Shown here: positions 1-11,636 of the stretch, in pieces
How the letters are laid out: every line of letters begins with the position of its first letter
Numbering within the stretch: position 1 is the stretch's first letter
From: Segatella copri
Lineage (GTDB): Bacteria > Bacteroidota > Bacteroidia > Bacteroidales > Bacteroidaceae
Reading direction: 5' to 3'
NCBI RefSeq assembly: GCF_019127135.1
Contig: NZ_JAHOEA010000015.1
Span: 1 to 64,000, forward strand
Length of the DNA stretch: 64,000 bases
Translations under genes and position numbers: made by a program
Notes under the pieces: generated by a model
The model's database searches: none
The model's input: only the letters and a program-made list of their open reading frames with translations
Told to the model about the DNA's origin: nothing

Positions 1-131
1 TTCAATATTCCTCACTCGCTTGCTTTATGGCGATTTGGCAACTTTGTGCAAATCTGCTCATTCCCAACTGTTTACGTTCCAACCTCTCTTATTCTCCTTT
101 GGCTGCTTTAGAGTTTTATGTTAAACAATCT

Positions 132-190
132 AACTCATAGTTTCTTGCCCCGGAACTCATAGTTTTTGATTGCGTAACTCACCATTTTGT
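132..190. repeat. three direct repeats, 22-bp period
   Basis: AACTCA recurs at 132, 154 and 176, exactly 22 bp apart; the first two units share AACTCATAGTTT and the third has diverged. No gene is visible in 1-366. The array lies near an ATPase stub and recalls the phased arrays next to the two intact ATPase genes in this window, so it may be the leftover control region of a lost gene (inference). Confidence 0.6.
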
Positions 191-225
191 ATACTGCAAG
201 AGCTAAACCTCTTGTAGGTTTCTCT

Positions 226-358
226 AAAAAAATAACACGGACAAATTGAATTTGTCCGGACAAATTGTCCGGAGGTTCGTAAGTACTTGTTTATCAATAT
301 GCTATAAGCGCCCGGACAAAAGAGCCGGACAAATTCAATTTGTCCGTGTTATTTTTTT
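226..358. repeat. 133-bp composite palindrome with perfect 34-bp arms
   Basis: Bases 226-259 are the exact reverse complement of 325-358. Each arm also contains its own near-palindrome, GGACAAATTGAATTTGTCC, and more GGACAAA words occur inside the loop. RNA from either strand would fold strongly and end in a U run, so it can act as a bidirectional terminator. Its size and nested symmetry also suit a REP/MITE-like mobile hairpin. It sits immediately beyond the truncated end of the ATPase stub at 367-435. Confidence 0.85.
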
Positions 359-366
359 CGGCAGTT

Positions 367-435
367 TTAATGGTGCTTTTCCTTATTTTTCAAACAAATC
401 GTTTCCAGTTCTCTGCCTATAATATTCTCCTTCAT
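367..435 (-). pseudogene. 5' stub of a PF01637-type AAA ATPase
   Basis: The minus strand reads ATG then 22 codons, MKENIIGRELETICLKNKEK followed by two His and a stop. The start resembles the N-terminus of the Bacteroidetes ATPases that begin with an IIGRE motif shortly before the Walker A loop. Here the reading stops before any Walker A. I infer a gene truncated next to the 226-358 palindrome; the short length limits certainty. Confidence 0.4.
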
Positions 436-459
436 AATAGTTACTGGAAATAGTTGCTA

Positions 460-506
460 TTAGTCGTGGAAATGTGCGAAAAAACAATAGATTTCCACGA
501 CTAATA
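460..506. repeat. 47-bp dyad, copy 1 flanking the ATPase gene
   Basis: TTAGTCGTGGAAAT (460-473) pairs perfectly with ATTTCCACGACTAA (491-504) across a 17-base loop rich in A. A copy with only about three changes, all in the loop, lies at 2150-2196 in the same orientation. The two copies bracket the DUF4143 ATPase gene and its leader. Here the hairpin lies just past the gene's 3' end and could serve as its terminator. Confidence 0.85.
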
Positions 507-559
507 AATATCAATTAATAGTTATTTAAGCAAGTCTTCCATAGCGAAGACTCGGTGCG

Positions 560-1912
560 TTATAGTAATGGAACCATATATAAAGGTAAATACTCGATAC
601 CGTTTTCTATTTTCAGATCAGCTGCATGAATAACGTATGGAGTTGCTAAATACTTATCGTATTTTTTTATACATTTAGTCAGCGAGGTCGTGGTGTACCT
701 TACTGTGGATTTTACCTCTATAGGAGATATGTTGTGCCGAGATGTGGTCTTGCTTTTGGCAATGAGAAAGTCTATCTCCATCCTTGAATCTTTGTCTTCT
801 CTGTCGTTGTTAGAGTAGAAAAACAGATGATGACCTGAGGCTTTGAGCATCTGAGCAACAATATTTTCGATGAGCATACCTGAGTTCATTTCGAGTTTGT
901 CCTTCAGTATCTTTTGATATAACTCTTCTGATATGATGCCTCGTTCGTCAAAAGCGTGACTGATAAGCAGTCCTGTGTCTGCCAAATAGCATTTCAGACT
1001 AGAGTCTTCTCTTTTTAGATTAAGTCCGATGCTCGGTTCTGTCGTGTTGTAACACGTATTGATAATCATGGCATCTTTTAGCCATAGAAAAGCACTGTCG
1101 TAATCACGCATTCTAGCATCCTTGCTTAAATCTGCCAACTTGAACTTTTTCTCATGCTTTTGGAGCTGTGAAGGAATCTGGTCAAAGATGCTTGCTACCT
1201 TCTCTGCATAGTTGCCTGCATAGTCGTAAATACTGTTGCGATATAAGGTGAGTATTTGCCTTTTTACTCTGTCTGTATCTTCAAAACTATGCGTGTCTAT
1301 ATATTTCTGGACAGCTTGTGGCATACCACCAACAATCAAGTATAGCCTAAAGAAATCCATGGCCTTTCGATGCAAGGCTTGTCCTAAAGGCTGTTTGTTG
1401 GCAAATTGGTTTCTGATGAAATCCATCATCATGTCGTCACCATTTGCCCATAAGAATTCCTCGAAGTCCATAGGATACATATAGATGGTCTCTTCTTCGG
1501 AAGGAATCAGAATGTTTTCTGTATTCCTTCGAATAGAGATTAATGAACCTGTCTCTATATAATCATATCTGCCGTCTGCAACCAAATATTTGATGGCAGT
1601 ACGTGCACGTGGACAGAATTGTACTTCATCAAAGATGATGAGTGAATCTCTAGGATATAGCTTTTTGCCACTGTAAATGCTCAGGTGCATAAAGAGCATG
1701 TCTAGATTGTCGAGATAAATGTCGAACAGATGTTTGACATCTTCCCCGACTCTGTTGAAGTCGATAAGAATATAGCTGCGATATTCCTTCTTGGCAAATT
1801 CTTCCACCATATAGCTTTTTCCTACACGTCTGGCTCCTTCCACCATCAATGCGGTTTCACCTTTCCTTTGTTGCTTCCACTCGACAAGCTTATCATATAT
1901 TTTCCTTTTCAT
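560..1912 (-). CDS. AAA_14 / DUF4143 ATP-binding protein
   Basis: A 450-residue P-loop protein of the AAA_14 plus DUF4143 type common in many copies in Bacteroidales. The N-terminus MKRKIYDKLVEWK is typical of the family and fixes the start. Walker A is EGARRVGKSYM (about residues 25-35), Walker B is LIIFDEVQF (about 90-98), and the C-terminal half carries a PD-(D/E)XK-like region with EIDFLIAK and IEVKS. The family's role is unknown; regulation, defence or nucleic-acid functions have been suggested for relatives. A promoter with canonical spacing lies at 2045-2075, giving a leader of about 125 bases that holds three 33-bp repeats. A second member is at 61257-62630. Confidence 0.85.
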   Translation of the reverse strand: MKRKIYDKLVEWKQQRKGETALMVEGARRVGKSYMVEEFAKKEYRSYILIDFNRVGEDVKHLFDIYLDNLDMLFMHLSIYSGKKLYPRDSLIIFDEVQFCPRARTAIKYLVADGRYDYIETGSLISIRRNTENILIPSEEETIYMYPMDFEEFLWANGDDMMMDFIRNQFANKQPLGQALHRKAMDFFRLYLIVGGMPQAVQKYIDTHSFEDTDRVKRQILTLYRNSIYDYAGNYAEKVASIFDQIPSQLQKHEKKFKLADLSKDARMRDYDSAFLWLKDAMIINTCYNTTEPSIGLNLKREDSSLKCYLADTGLLISHAFDERGIISEELYQKILKDKLEMNSGMLIENIVAQMLKASGHHLFFYSNNDREDKDSRMEIDFLIAKSKTTSRHNISPIEVKSTVRYTTTSLTKCIKKYDKYLATPYVIHAADLKIENGIEYLPLYMVPLL

Positions 1913-1952
1913 TATAAACTTCTCTAAAATAGGTTTGATAAATACAATGCTT

Positions 1953-2028
1953 ACACGAAAACGAGATTATTGTTAGATGAAATTTACACGAAAACAAGAT
2001 TATTGTTTGGTAAAATTTACACGAAAAC
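1953..2028 (-). repeat. three 33-bp direct repeats in the ATPase leader
   Basis: ACACGAAAAC (plus strand) begins at 1953, 1986 and 2019, spaced exactly 33 bp; the units also share GATTATTGTT and AAATTT. The array lies between the promoter at 2045-2075 and the start codon at 1912, so it should be transcribed as part of the 5' leader. It could bind a protein (three helical turns apart) or act as RNA. Confidence 0.8.
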
Positions 2029-2044
2029 AAAAATATCTCGGCTG

Positions 2045-2075
2045 CAAAGATACTAAAAATATCGTTTCGCTCAAA
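2045..2075 (-). promoter_or_regulatory. promoter of the DUF4143 ATPase gene
   Basis: Read on the minus strand: TTTG (2075-2072), a 19-base spacer, and TATCTTTG (2052-2045). This matches the Bacteroidetes -33/-7 consensus and spacing. Transcription should begin near 2039. Confidence 0.7.
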
Positions 2076-2140
2076 ATAATGAGACGCTATTTTGCGCGAA
2101 ATGGGGTAAAAACATCGTTTCGCGCAGAATAGTGATGAGA
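2056..2140. repeat. diverged direct and inverted repeats around CGTTTCGC
   Basis: ATCGTTTCGCTCAAAATA near 2060 and ATCGTTTCGCGCAGAATA near 2113 are direct copies with a few changes. Between them ATTTTGCGCGAAAT is an inverted version of the same core. The first copy overlaps the -33 region of the ATPase promoter, which makes it a possible operator. Confidence 0.55.
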
Positions 2141-2149
2141 AATGAGTTG

Positions 2150-2196
2150 TTAGTCGTGGAAATGTATGAAAAAACGATAGATTTCCACGACTAATA
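2150..2196. repeat. 47-bp dyad, copy 2 flanking the ATPase gene
   Basis: The same 14-bp arms as the copy at 460-506 (TTAGTCGTGGAAAT at 2150-2163, ATTTCCACGACTAA at 2181-2194). It marks the upstream side of the ATPase unit. Only loop bases differ from copy 1. Confidence 0.85.
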
Positions 2197-2261
2197 ATGG
2201 AAATTCCTGATTTGTATCCCTTTTATACCGAATATTAGACCCATTTGAGGTTTTTTTTGCC

Positions 2262-2269
2262 TAATTTTG
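2262..2269 (+). promoter_or_regulatory. -7 element before the glycosidase cluster
   Basis: TAATTTTG fits TAnnTTTG, 53 bases before the GH43-like start codon. No TTTG sits at the preferred 19-20 base distance, so the promoter may need an activator. Confidence 0.45.
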
Positions 2270-2322
2270 CAACCGAAATAAACAACTAGAGTTTTCACTA
2301 ACTTAATAATAACGTCAGCAAA

Positions 2323-3441
2323 ATGAATAAATTATTCGTATTAATGATGTTGTGGATGATGTCGTGTCTCCCAACTCTGGCACAGGCTCCGATGGACGGA
2401 GGCGTGTGGAAGGACAATACCGGCAAGCATATCAATGCACATGGTGGCAACATCTTCAACTACAAAGGTACCTACTATTGGTATGGCGAAAGCCGCTCAG
2501 AGAATGGAAAGCCTTACAGCTCACTCGGTGTAAGCTGCTTTACTTCAAAAGATCTCAAGAACTGGAAGAATCATGGATTAGTACTCCCTGTATCCAATGA
2601 AGCAGGTAGCGACATCGAGGGCGGATGCATCATTGAACGTCAAAAGGTTCTCTACAACAAGAAGACCAGAAAGTTCGTGATGTGGTTCCTTCTCGAATTG
2701 AAAGGCAGAGGATATGGTGCTGCCCGCTATGGTGTGGCTACCAGCGATACACCTTTCGGACCTTTCAAGTTCGTTCGCTCGGGTAGAGTGAATCCGGGCA
2801 TCTATCCTGTAGGCTTCGCTAAGCCGGATACTACCGATCTCAAGCATCAGCTTCTCTTCCCAGAACTGAAGAGCTGGTGGACTCCAGAATGGCGCAAGCA
2901 GATTGAGCGCGGTATGTTCTGGATGAGAGACTTCGCTGGAGGTCAGATGGCAAGAGATATGACGGTCTTCATCGATGATGATGGCAAGGCTTATCATATC
3001 TATTCTTCTGAGGATAACTTAACGCTCCAGATTGCACAGCTGACAGATGACTACATGCAGCATAACGGCAGCTATGTACGTGTGGCAGCAGGTGGACAGA
3101 ACGAGGCTCCTACCATCTTCAAGCAGGATGGAATCTACTGGATGATTACCAGCGGATGTACCGGGTGGGCACCTAATGCAGCTCGCATGTTCAAGGCTAA
3201 GAATATCTATGGTCCTTGGGAACAGTTGCCTAATCCTTGCCGTGGCGAGGGTGCCAACAAAACCTTCGGTGCGCAGGGTACCTTTATATATAAGGTGGAA
3301 ACTGCAGCACAGAAGAAGATGTTCCATGGTGCCGACTATGTGTTCATGGCAGACATGTGGAATCCAAAACATTTGAGTGACAGCAGACACCTGTGGGTAC
3401 CTATTTCTTGGGAAAATGGTGCACCAGTGTTGAAAAAATAA
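2323..3441 (+). CDS. GH43-like exo-galactanase, secreted
   Basis: A 372-residue protein with a signal peptide ending near LPTLAQA and a single five-bladed beta-propeller glycosidase domain. The opening motif HINAHGGNIFNYKGTYYWYG matches the GH43 branch that includes exo-beta-1,3-galactanases, where the usual N-terminal catalytic Asp is absent and an INAHGG-type motif replaces it. That suggests removal of galactose from beta-1,3-galactan or related side chains. It is the first gene of a same-strand cluster with DUF2264, GH105, GH2 and GH51 proteins. The family is fairly sure; the exact substrate is inferred. The start is the first ATG giving a complete signal peptide. Confidence 0.75.
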   Translation: MNKLFVLMMLWMMSCLPTLAQAPMDGGVWKDNTGKHINAHGGNIFNYKGTYYWYGESRSENGKPYSSLGVSCFTSKDLKNWKNHGLVLPVSNEAGSDIEGGCIIERQKVLYNKKTRKFVMWFLLELKGRGYGAARYGVATSDTPFGPFKFVRSGRVNPGIYPVGFAKPDTTDLKHQLLFPELKSWWTPEWRKQIERGMFWMRDFAGGQMARDMTVFIDDDGKAYHIYSSEDNLTLQIAQLTDDYMQHNGSYVRVAAGGQNEAPTIFKQDGIYWMITSGCTGWAPNAARMFKAKNIYGPWEQLPNPCRGEGANKTFGAQGTFIYKVETAAQKKMFHGADYVFMADMWNPKHLSDSRHLWVPISWENGAPVLKK

Positions 3442-3483
3442 TAAAATATACGGTCGCTCTGCTTGTTTCTAACTTAATTTTCA

Positions 3484-3491
3484 TATATTTG
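3484..3491 (+). promoter_or_regulatory. -7 element before the DUF2264 gene
   Basis: TATATTTG fits the Bacteroidetes -7 consensus, 76 bases before the DUF2264 start. No well-spaced TTTG precedes it. It suggests this gene can be transcribed separately from the GH43-like gene. Confidence 0.4.
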
Positions 3492-3566
3492 CAGTTGCTT
3501 AGCTCAGGCTACCGGCAACTCTCAACTTACAATTATCAATAACAGCAAACAAATTTACGACTATCT

Positions 3567-4841
3567 ATGAATTATATATTTAAAAGTATCATGATGACGC
3601 TCGTCCTGGCTTTGGTTCCTTTTATGGGAATCTCAGCCAAGAAGAAGGCAGCTCAGCAGAGCGACCGCCAATACTGGTGTTCGCTTGCCTACAAGATGGC
3701 ACAGCCTGTTTTGGAAAACATGGCTAAAGGCGAGTTACAGAAGAATATGCAGACTGAGTTCAGTCCCAGCTTCGACAACCGCAACAGGAAGGTGCTCTAT
3801 ATGGAGTGCTTCGGCAGACTGATGGCTGGTGTAGCTCCCTGGCTTACCCTTCCGGATGATGCTACTGCCGAGGGCAAACAGCGCAAACAGTTGCGTGAAT
3901 GGGCATTGGCTTCTTATAAGAATGCTGTAGACCCTCAGAGTCCTGACTATCTCTGCTGGGGCATCGGTGGTCAGAATCTGGTAGATGCAGCCTATATTGC
4001 AGAGAGTTTTCTCCGTGCTTACGATACACTCTGGAAACCTCTTGATGAGGTGACCAAGAAGCGTTATCTCACAGAGTTTTCCAAGCTCCGCCACATCGAC
4101 CCTCCTTATACCAACTGGTTGCTCTTCTCTTCAACCATCGAGAGTTTCATGGCAAAGGCGGGTGGCGATTTCGATGAATATCGCGTCAATTCGGCTTGCC
4201 GCAAGGTAGAGGAGTGGTATGTAGGGGATGGCTGGTATGCTGATGGTCCTTCGTTCGCATTCGATTACTACAGCAGTTACGTGTTCCATCCTATGTATCT
4301 GGAAACTCTCCAGGCGATGGTAGATGCCAAGGTCAATTCCCGTCTCGACTATCAGAAGTACTATAACAGAGAGTTGAAGCGCTGCCAGAAGTACAGCATC
4401 ATTCTCGAAAGATTCATCTCTCCTGAAGGAACCTTCCCAGCATTCGGAAGAAGTATTCCTTACCGTATGGCTACGATGCAGCCGCTGGCTCTGATGGCAT
4501 GGTACCAGAAGTTGCCTAAGGATTTGAGCAACGGTCAGGTGCGTGCAGCGTTGACCAAGGTGCTTCATCGCATGTTCGACCAGGAGAACAACTTCAATGA
4601 GAAGGGTTATCTCTCTATCGGTTTCTGCGGAAACAGTCAGAAGAACGTTGCCGACTGGTATACCAACAACGGTTCGCTCTATATGACAACCCTCGCCTTC
4701 ATGCCTCTCGGTTTGCCTGCCGACCATCCTTTCTGGACCGATGCAGCACAGCCTTGGACTCAGGTGAAGGCATGGAACAACCAGCAGTTCCCTAAGGATC
4801 ATCACTGGAAGGACGATATCGTCACCAAGGACAAGTGGTAA
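3567..4841 (+). CDS. DUF2264 domain protein, putative secreted glycosidase
   Basis: A 424-residue exported protein with a signal peptide ending near MGISAKK, followed by one DUF2264 (alpha/alpha-barrel-like) domain. Typical segments are WGIGGQNLVDAA, YTNWLLFSSTIESFM and VGDGWYADGPSFAFDYY. DUF2264 proteins are found in pectin and arabinogalactan loci, and the family has been linked to glycoside hydrolase activity on uronic acids (GH154), but I cannot assign the reaction from sequence. The length fits a single-domain member. It lies 125 bp after the GH43-like gene and 40 bp before GH105. Confidence 0.7.
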   Translation: MNYIFKSIMMTLVLALVPFMGISAKKKAAQQSDRQYWCSLAYKMAQPVLENMAKGELQKNMQTEFSPSFDNRNRKVLYMECFGRLMAGVAPWLTLPDDATAEGKQRKQLREWALASYKNAVDPQSPDYLCWGIGGQNLVDAAYIAESFLRAYDTLWKPLDEVTKKRYLTEFSKLRHIDPPYTNWLLFSSTIESFMAKAGGDFDEYRVNSACRKVEEWYVGDGWYADGPSFAFDYYSSYVFHPMYLETLQAMVDAKVNSRLDYQKYYNRELKRCQKYSIILERFISPEGTFPAFGRSIPYRMATMQPLALMAWYQKLPKDLSNGQVRAALTKVLHRMFDQENNFNEKGYLSIGFCGNSQKNVADWYTNNGSLYMTTLAFMPLGLPADHPFWTDAAQPWTQVKAWNNQQFPKDHHWKDDIVTKDKW

Positions 4842-4881
4842 TTTTAGTTAAGAGTTTATAGTTAAGAGTTTATAGATTGTT

Positions 4882-6087
4882 ATGCGCAAGATATTGATGA
4901 TGCTGGCGGCTGCAGCCTTGGCTTTGCCTTTGAATGCAGCGCAGCCAGCAAAGAAGACCGCTAAGGTCAAGAAACAGAACAAGAAGGAAGTGAAGGCTTC
5001 CAAGAAATGGGACCATGAGCAGGTGGTGGAACTCATCACTAAGGTGAATAACTACTGGCAGGCCAACAACAAGCCTGAGGTTCGTGCCTTCTGGGATAAT
5101 GCCGCTTATCATACCGGAAACATGGAGGTATATAAGATGCTGAAGGATCAGAAGATGCTCGATTACTCTATCCGTTGGGCTGAACACAACGACTGGACGG
5201 GTGCAACAGAGGCTAATCCTGCCAAGTGGAAGTACAAGCCATACGGCGAAGGTAAGGATTACGTACTCTTTGGTGACTGGCAGATCTGCTTCCAGACTTA
5301 TATCGACCTCTATAACATCGAGGCTGCCAAGGGTAATGCCGCAGCATCAGAATATATGGTGAAGCGTGCCAAGGAGGTGATGCACTACGAGGCTTATTCT
5401 CAGCCAACAGACTACTGGTGGTGGAGCGATGCCCTCTATATGGTGATGCCTGTGATGACTAAGATGTATAAGCTGACCGGCGATACCAAGTTTCTCGACA
5501 AACTTTACGATAATCTTCTCACTACCGATGAGATTATGCTTGACAAGGAGACCAACCTCTACTTCCGTGATGGCAAGTATGTTTATCCTAAGCACAAGAG
5601 TGCCAACGGAAAGAAGGACTTCTGGGCTCGTGGTGATGGCTGGGTTCTTGCAGGCTTGGCTAAGGTGCTTCAGGATATGCCAAAGGACTACAAGCACTAT
5701 CAGTTCTTTGTAGATAAATTCCAGAAATTGGCTAAGGCTGTAGCTGATATTCAACAGCCTGAAGGATACTGGACCCGTTCTATGATGGATCCAGAGCACG
5801 CTCCAGGTCCTGAGACCAGTGGTACAGCCTTCTTCACCTATGGTATGCTTTGGGGTGTCAACAATGGTTATCTCAACAAGAAGGAGTACAAGAAGGTCAT
5901 CGACCGTGCCTGGACTTATCTGACAGAGACTGCCGTTCAGCCTGATGGAAAGGTTGGTTATGTTCAGCCTATCGGAGAGAGAGCCATCCCTGGTCAGACC
6001 GTAGATGCCAACTCTCAGGCAAACTTCGGTGTGGGAGCCATGCTTCTCACAGCATGCGAATATGATAAGTATCTTGCCATCAAGTAA
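4882..6087 (+). CDS. GH105 unsaturated glucuronyl/rhamnogalacturonyl hydrolase
   Basis: A 401-residue protein with a short signal peptide (ending at LPLNAA) and a Lys-rich linker before the (alpha/alpha)6 barrel. YYWWWSDALYM-type and FWARGDGWVLAGLAKVL motifs match GH88/GH105 enzymes, with the Asp of the SDALYM motif as likely catalytic residue. Such enzymes remove unsaturated uronic acids left by polysaccharide lyases. The start is 40 bp after the DUF2264 stop, so co-transcription is likely. It implies a lyase-treated, uronate-containing substrate such as rhamnogalacturonan or capped arabinogalactan. Confidence 0.8.
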   Translation: MRKILMMLAAAALALPLNAAQPAKKTAKVKKQNKKEVKASKKWDHEQVVELITKVNNYWQANNKPEVRAFWDNAAYHTGNMEVYKMLKDQKMLDYSIRWAEHNDWTGATEANPAKWKYKPYGEGKDYVLFGDWQICFQTYIDLYNIEAAKGNAAASEYMVKRAKEVMHYEAYSQPTDYWWWSDALYMVMPVMTKMYKLTGDTKFLDKLYDNLLTTDEIMLDKETNLYFRDGKYVYPKHKSANGKKDFWARGDGWVLAGLAKVLQDMPKDYKHYQFFVDKFQKLAKAVADIQQPEGYWTRSMMDPEHAPGPETSGTAFFTYGMLWGVNNGYLNKKEYKKVIDRAWTYLTETAVQPDGKVGYVQPIGERAIPGQTVDANSQANFGVGAMLLTACEYDKYLAIK

Positions 6088-6091
6088 GATG

Positions 6092-6137
6092 CCTATATAT
6101 AATAAGGTATAGGTGAACCCTATATATTTAAGGTATA
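6092..6137. promoter_or_regulatory. two CCTATATnTnnTAAGGT-like motifs before the GH2 gene
   Basis: CCTATATATAATAAGGTATA (from 6092) and CCTATATATTTAAGGTATA (from 6119) lie 27 bp apart between the GH105 stop and the GH2 start. A third close copy, CCTATATTTAATAAGGTGTA at 9545-9564, lies before the GH51 gene. The shared motif could be the operator of a cluster-specific regulator. Confidence 0.45.
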
Positions 6138-6162
6138 TATCAATTTAAAATAGTATTAATAA

Positions 6163-9444
<3,282 letters not shown>

Positions 9445-9487
9445 TAGAAAAGCAGGGATTTATACGAAAATCCAATATATTTAAACA

Positions 9488-9519
9488 GAAAATCCACCTC
9501 ATTCGGGGTGGATTTTTTT
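9488..9519 (+). terminator. terminator after the GH2 gene
   Basis: AAATCCACC pairs with GGTGGATTT over a short loop, followed by a run of T. It separates GH2 from GH51. The T run merges into a -7-like TATCTTTG at 9519-9526, so a new transcript may start right behind it. Confidence 0.8.
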
Positions 9520-9544
9520 ATCTTTGCAGCAAATTACTGCACCA

Positions 9545-9564
9545 CCTATATTTAATAAGGTGTA
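9545..9564. promoter_or_regulatory. third copy of the CCTATAT...AAGGT motif
   Basis: CCTATATTTAATAAGGTGTA lies 34 bases before the GH51 start and closely matches the two copies upstream of GH2. It lies just past the TATCTTTG element, a position suited to repression (inference). Confidence 0.4.
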
Positions 9565-9597
9565 AGTACAGACCTAAAAAATAAAATAACGAACAAT

Positions 9598-11538
9598 ATG
9601 AGAAAAGCAAAATTTTTCGCAGCAGCATTGCTGGCGATGTCTTCACTCGGAGCTTTCGCACAGCATCAGTTTACTGTTCAGGCTAACAAGCCTGGAGCAG
9701 AAATCCAGCCTACCATGTATGGTATCTTCTTCGAGGATATCAACTTCGGTGCCGATGGTGGACTCTATGCAGAGATGGTAGAGAACCGTTCCTTCGAGTT
9801 TCCACAGCGCCTGATGGGATGGAATACATTCGGAAATGTAACCCTCAGCGATGTTAAACCTGCCTTCGACCGCAATCCTCATTATGTAACACTTGAGAGC
9901 GCAGGCGCACGTGAGAAACAGACTGGTCTTGAGAACCGTGGCTTCTTCGGCATGGGCTTGAAGAAGGATATGAAGTACGATTTCTCTGTTTATGGCCGTC
10001 TTCATCTCATCGATGGCAAGCAGGGCAAGATTCGCGTAGAACTCGTCAATTCAAAGAATGATGTCATTGCCAAGCAGGTCATCAACATCACCAATAATAA
10101 ATGGCAGAAGCTTACTGCTACCCTGACTTCTCCTCAGACCGATGCCAAGGGTTTGATGCGTGTTTATCTGGAGAAGGGTTCCGAGAGCGTAGATCTCGAC
10201 CATATCTCTCTCTTCCCTCAGGACAACTGGAACGGTCTCCGTGCCGACCTTGTACAGGATCTTGCCGACCTGAAGCCAGGTATCTTCCGTTTCCCTGGTG
10301 GATGTATCGTAGAGGGAACTGACCTCGATACCCGTTACGAGTGGAAGAACTCTGTGGGTGCTCCTGAGAACCGTCCTTTGAATGAGAACCGCTGGAGAGA
10401 TACCTTCCCACATCGTCTTTTCCCTAACTACTATCAGTCATTGGGCTTGGGCTTCTATGAGTATTTCCTCCTTTCAGAGAAGATTGGTGCTGAGCCATTA
10501 CCTATTCTCTCTGTAGGTTTGGCTTGCCAGTTTCAGAACGATGATAAGGATCCTAATGCACATGTAGCAGTCAAGGATCTTCAGAGCTATATCGACGATG
10601 CACTCGACCTCATCGAGTTTGCCAATGGACCTGTTACTTCCAAGTGGGGTAAGCTCCGTGCCGACATGGGTCATCCTGCTCCATTCAATCTGAAGCAGAT
10701 TGGTATCGGTAACGAGCAGTGGGGACCTATGTATCCTGAGCGCTTGCAGAAGTTCATGGAGCAGATCCATGCCAAGTATCCAAAAATCAAAATCTGCGGT
10801 TCATCTGGTCCATCTGCTGATGGCAAGGACTTCGACTACGGTTGGGAGCAGATGCGCAAGTTGGGCGTAGACATGGTGGATGAGCACTACTACAAGAGCC
10901 CAGAGTGGTTCCGCAGCAATGCCAGCCGTTACGACAAGTACGACCGCAAGGGTCCTAAGGTCTTTGCCGGTGAGTATGCAGCTCATGCCAAGAATGATCC
11001 AAACTCTTGGGAGGCAGCCCTTTCTGAGGCAGCTTTCATGACCGGTTTGGAGCGCAATGCCGATGTGGTTTATCAGGCTACCTACGCTCCTCTCTTCGCT
11101 CATGTAGAGGGATGGCAGTGGCGTCCGGACCTCATCTGGTTTGATAACCTTTCTTCTGTCCGTTCTGCCAACTACTATGTTCAGCAGCTCTATGGCGAGA
11201 ACAAGGGTACCAACGTGTTGAAGCTTACCGAGAACTGCAAGGCTGTAGCAGGCGAGAATGGCCTCTATGCCACAGCTTGTTTCGACAAGCCAACCAAGAG
11301 TTACATCGTGAAGATTGCCAACACCTCTAAGGAGGAGAAGGAAATCAATGTAACTTTCAATGGTTTGAAGAAGTTGAATCCAGGTAAGGTAACTGTTCTT
11401 CATGCTGATGATATCCAGGCAGAAAACAAGATAGATAACAAGAATGTAGTAGTTCCTGTTACATCAGATGCACAGGTTCAGGGCAATGTGTTGAACGTGA
11501 AGATGAAGCCAAACAGCTTTGTTGTATACCGTTTCTAA
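9598..11538 (+). CDS. GH51 alpha-L-arabinofuranosidase, secreted
   Basis: A 646-residue protein with a signal peptide ending at LGAFAQ, an N-terminal carbohydrate-binding-like region, a TIM barrel and a C-terminal beta-sandwich. The acid/base is Glu373 in GIGNEQWG and the nucleophile is Glu459 in VFAGEYAAH. GH51 enzymes remove terminal arabinofuranose from arabinan, arabinoxylan or arabinogalactan. It has its own possible -7 element (9519) and an operator-like motif shared with GH2. It closes the glycosidase cluster, with a strong terminator behind it. Confidence 0.92.
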   Translation: MRKAKFFAAALLAMSSLGAFAQHQFTVQANKPGAEIQPTMYGIFFEDINFGADGGLYAEMVENRSFEFPQRLMGWNTFGNVTLSDVKPAFDRNPHYVTLESAGAREKQTGLENRGFFGMGLKKDMKYDFSVYGRLHLIDGKQGKIRVELVNSKNDVIAKQVINITNNKWQKLTATLTSPQTDAKGLMRVYLEKGSESVDLDHISLFPQDNWNGLRADLVQDLADLKPGIFRFPGGCIVEGTDLDTRYEWKNSVGAPENRPLNENRWRDTFPHRLFPNYYQSLGLGFYEYFLLSEKIGAEPLPILSVGLACQFQNDDKDPNAHVAVKDLQSYIDDALDLIEFANGPVTSKWGKLRADMGHPAPFNLKQIGIGNEQWGPMYPERLQKFMEQIHAKYPKIKICGSSGPSADGKDFDYGWEQMRKLGVDMVDEHYYKSPEWFRSNASRYDKYDRKGPKVFAGEYAAHAKNDPNSWEAALSEAAFMTGLERNADVVYQATYAPLFAHVEGWQWRPDLIWFDNLSSVRSANYYVQQLYGENKGTNVLKLTENCKAVAGENGLYATACFDKPTKSYIVKIANTSKEEKEINVTFNGLKKLNPGKVTVLHADDIQAENKIDNKNVVVPVTSDAQVQGNVLNVKMKPNSFVVYRF

Positions 11539-11597
11539 TTGCCGGCCTCCAATCTTCAATAGATCCTTAAGGTACAAATAGATAAGTGGATAATGTG

Positions 11598-11636
11598 AAT
11601 CCCTTGCAGCTCTAGCGGTTGCAAGGGATTTTTTTG
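11598..11636 (+). terminator. terminator after the GH51 gene
   Basis: AATCCCTTGCA pairs with TGCAAGGGATT, then seven T. It ends the glycosidase cluster. The rest of 11538-11867 shows only the promoter at 11761. Confidence 0.88.

Noticed and set aside
1953..2028. 33-bp repeats as a CRISPR array
   Set aside because: The units are contiguous with no unique spacers between them and no cas gene is in the window.
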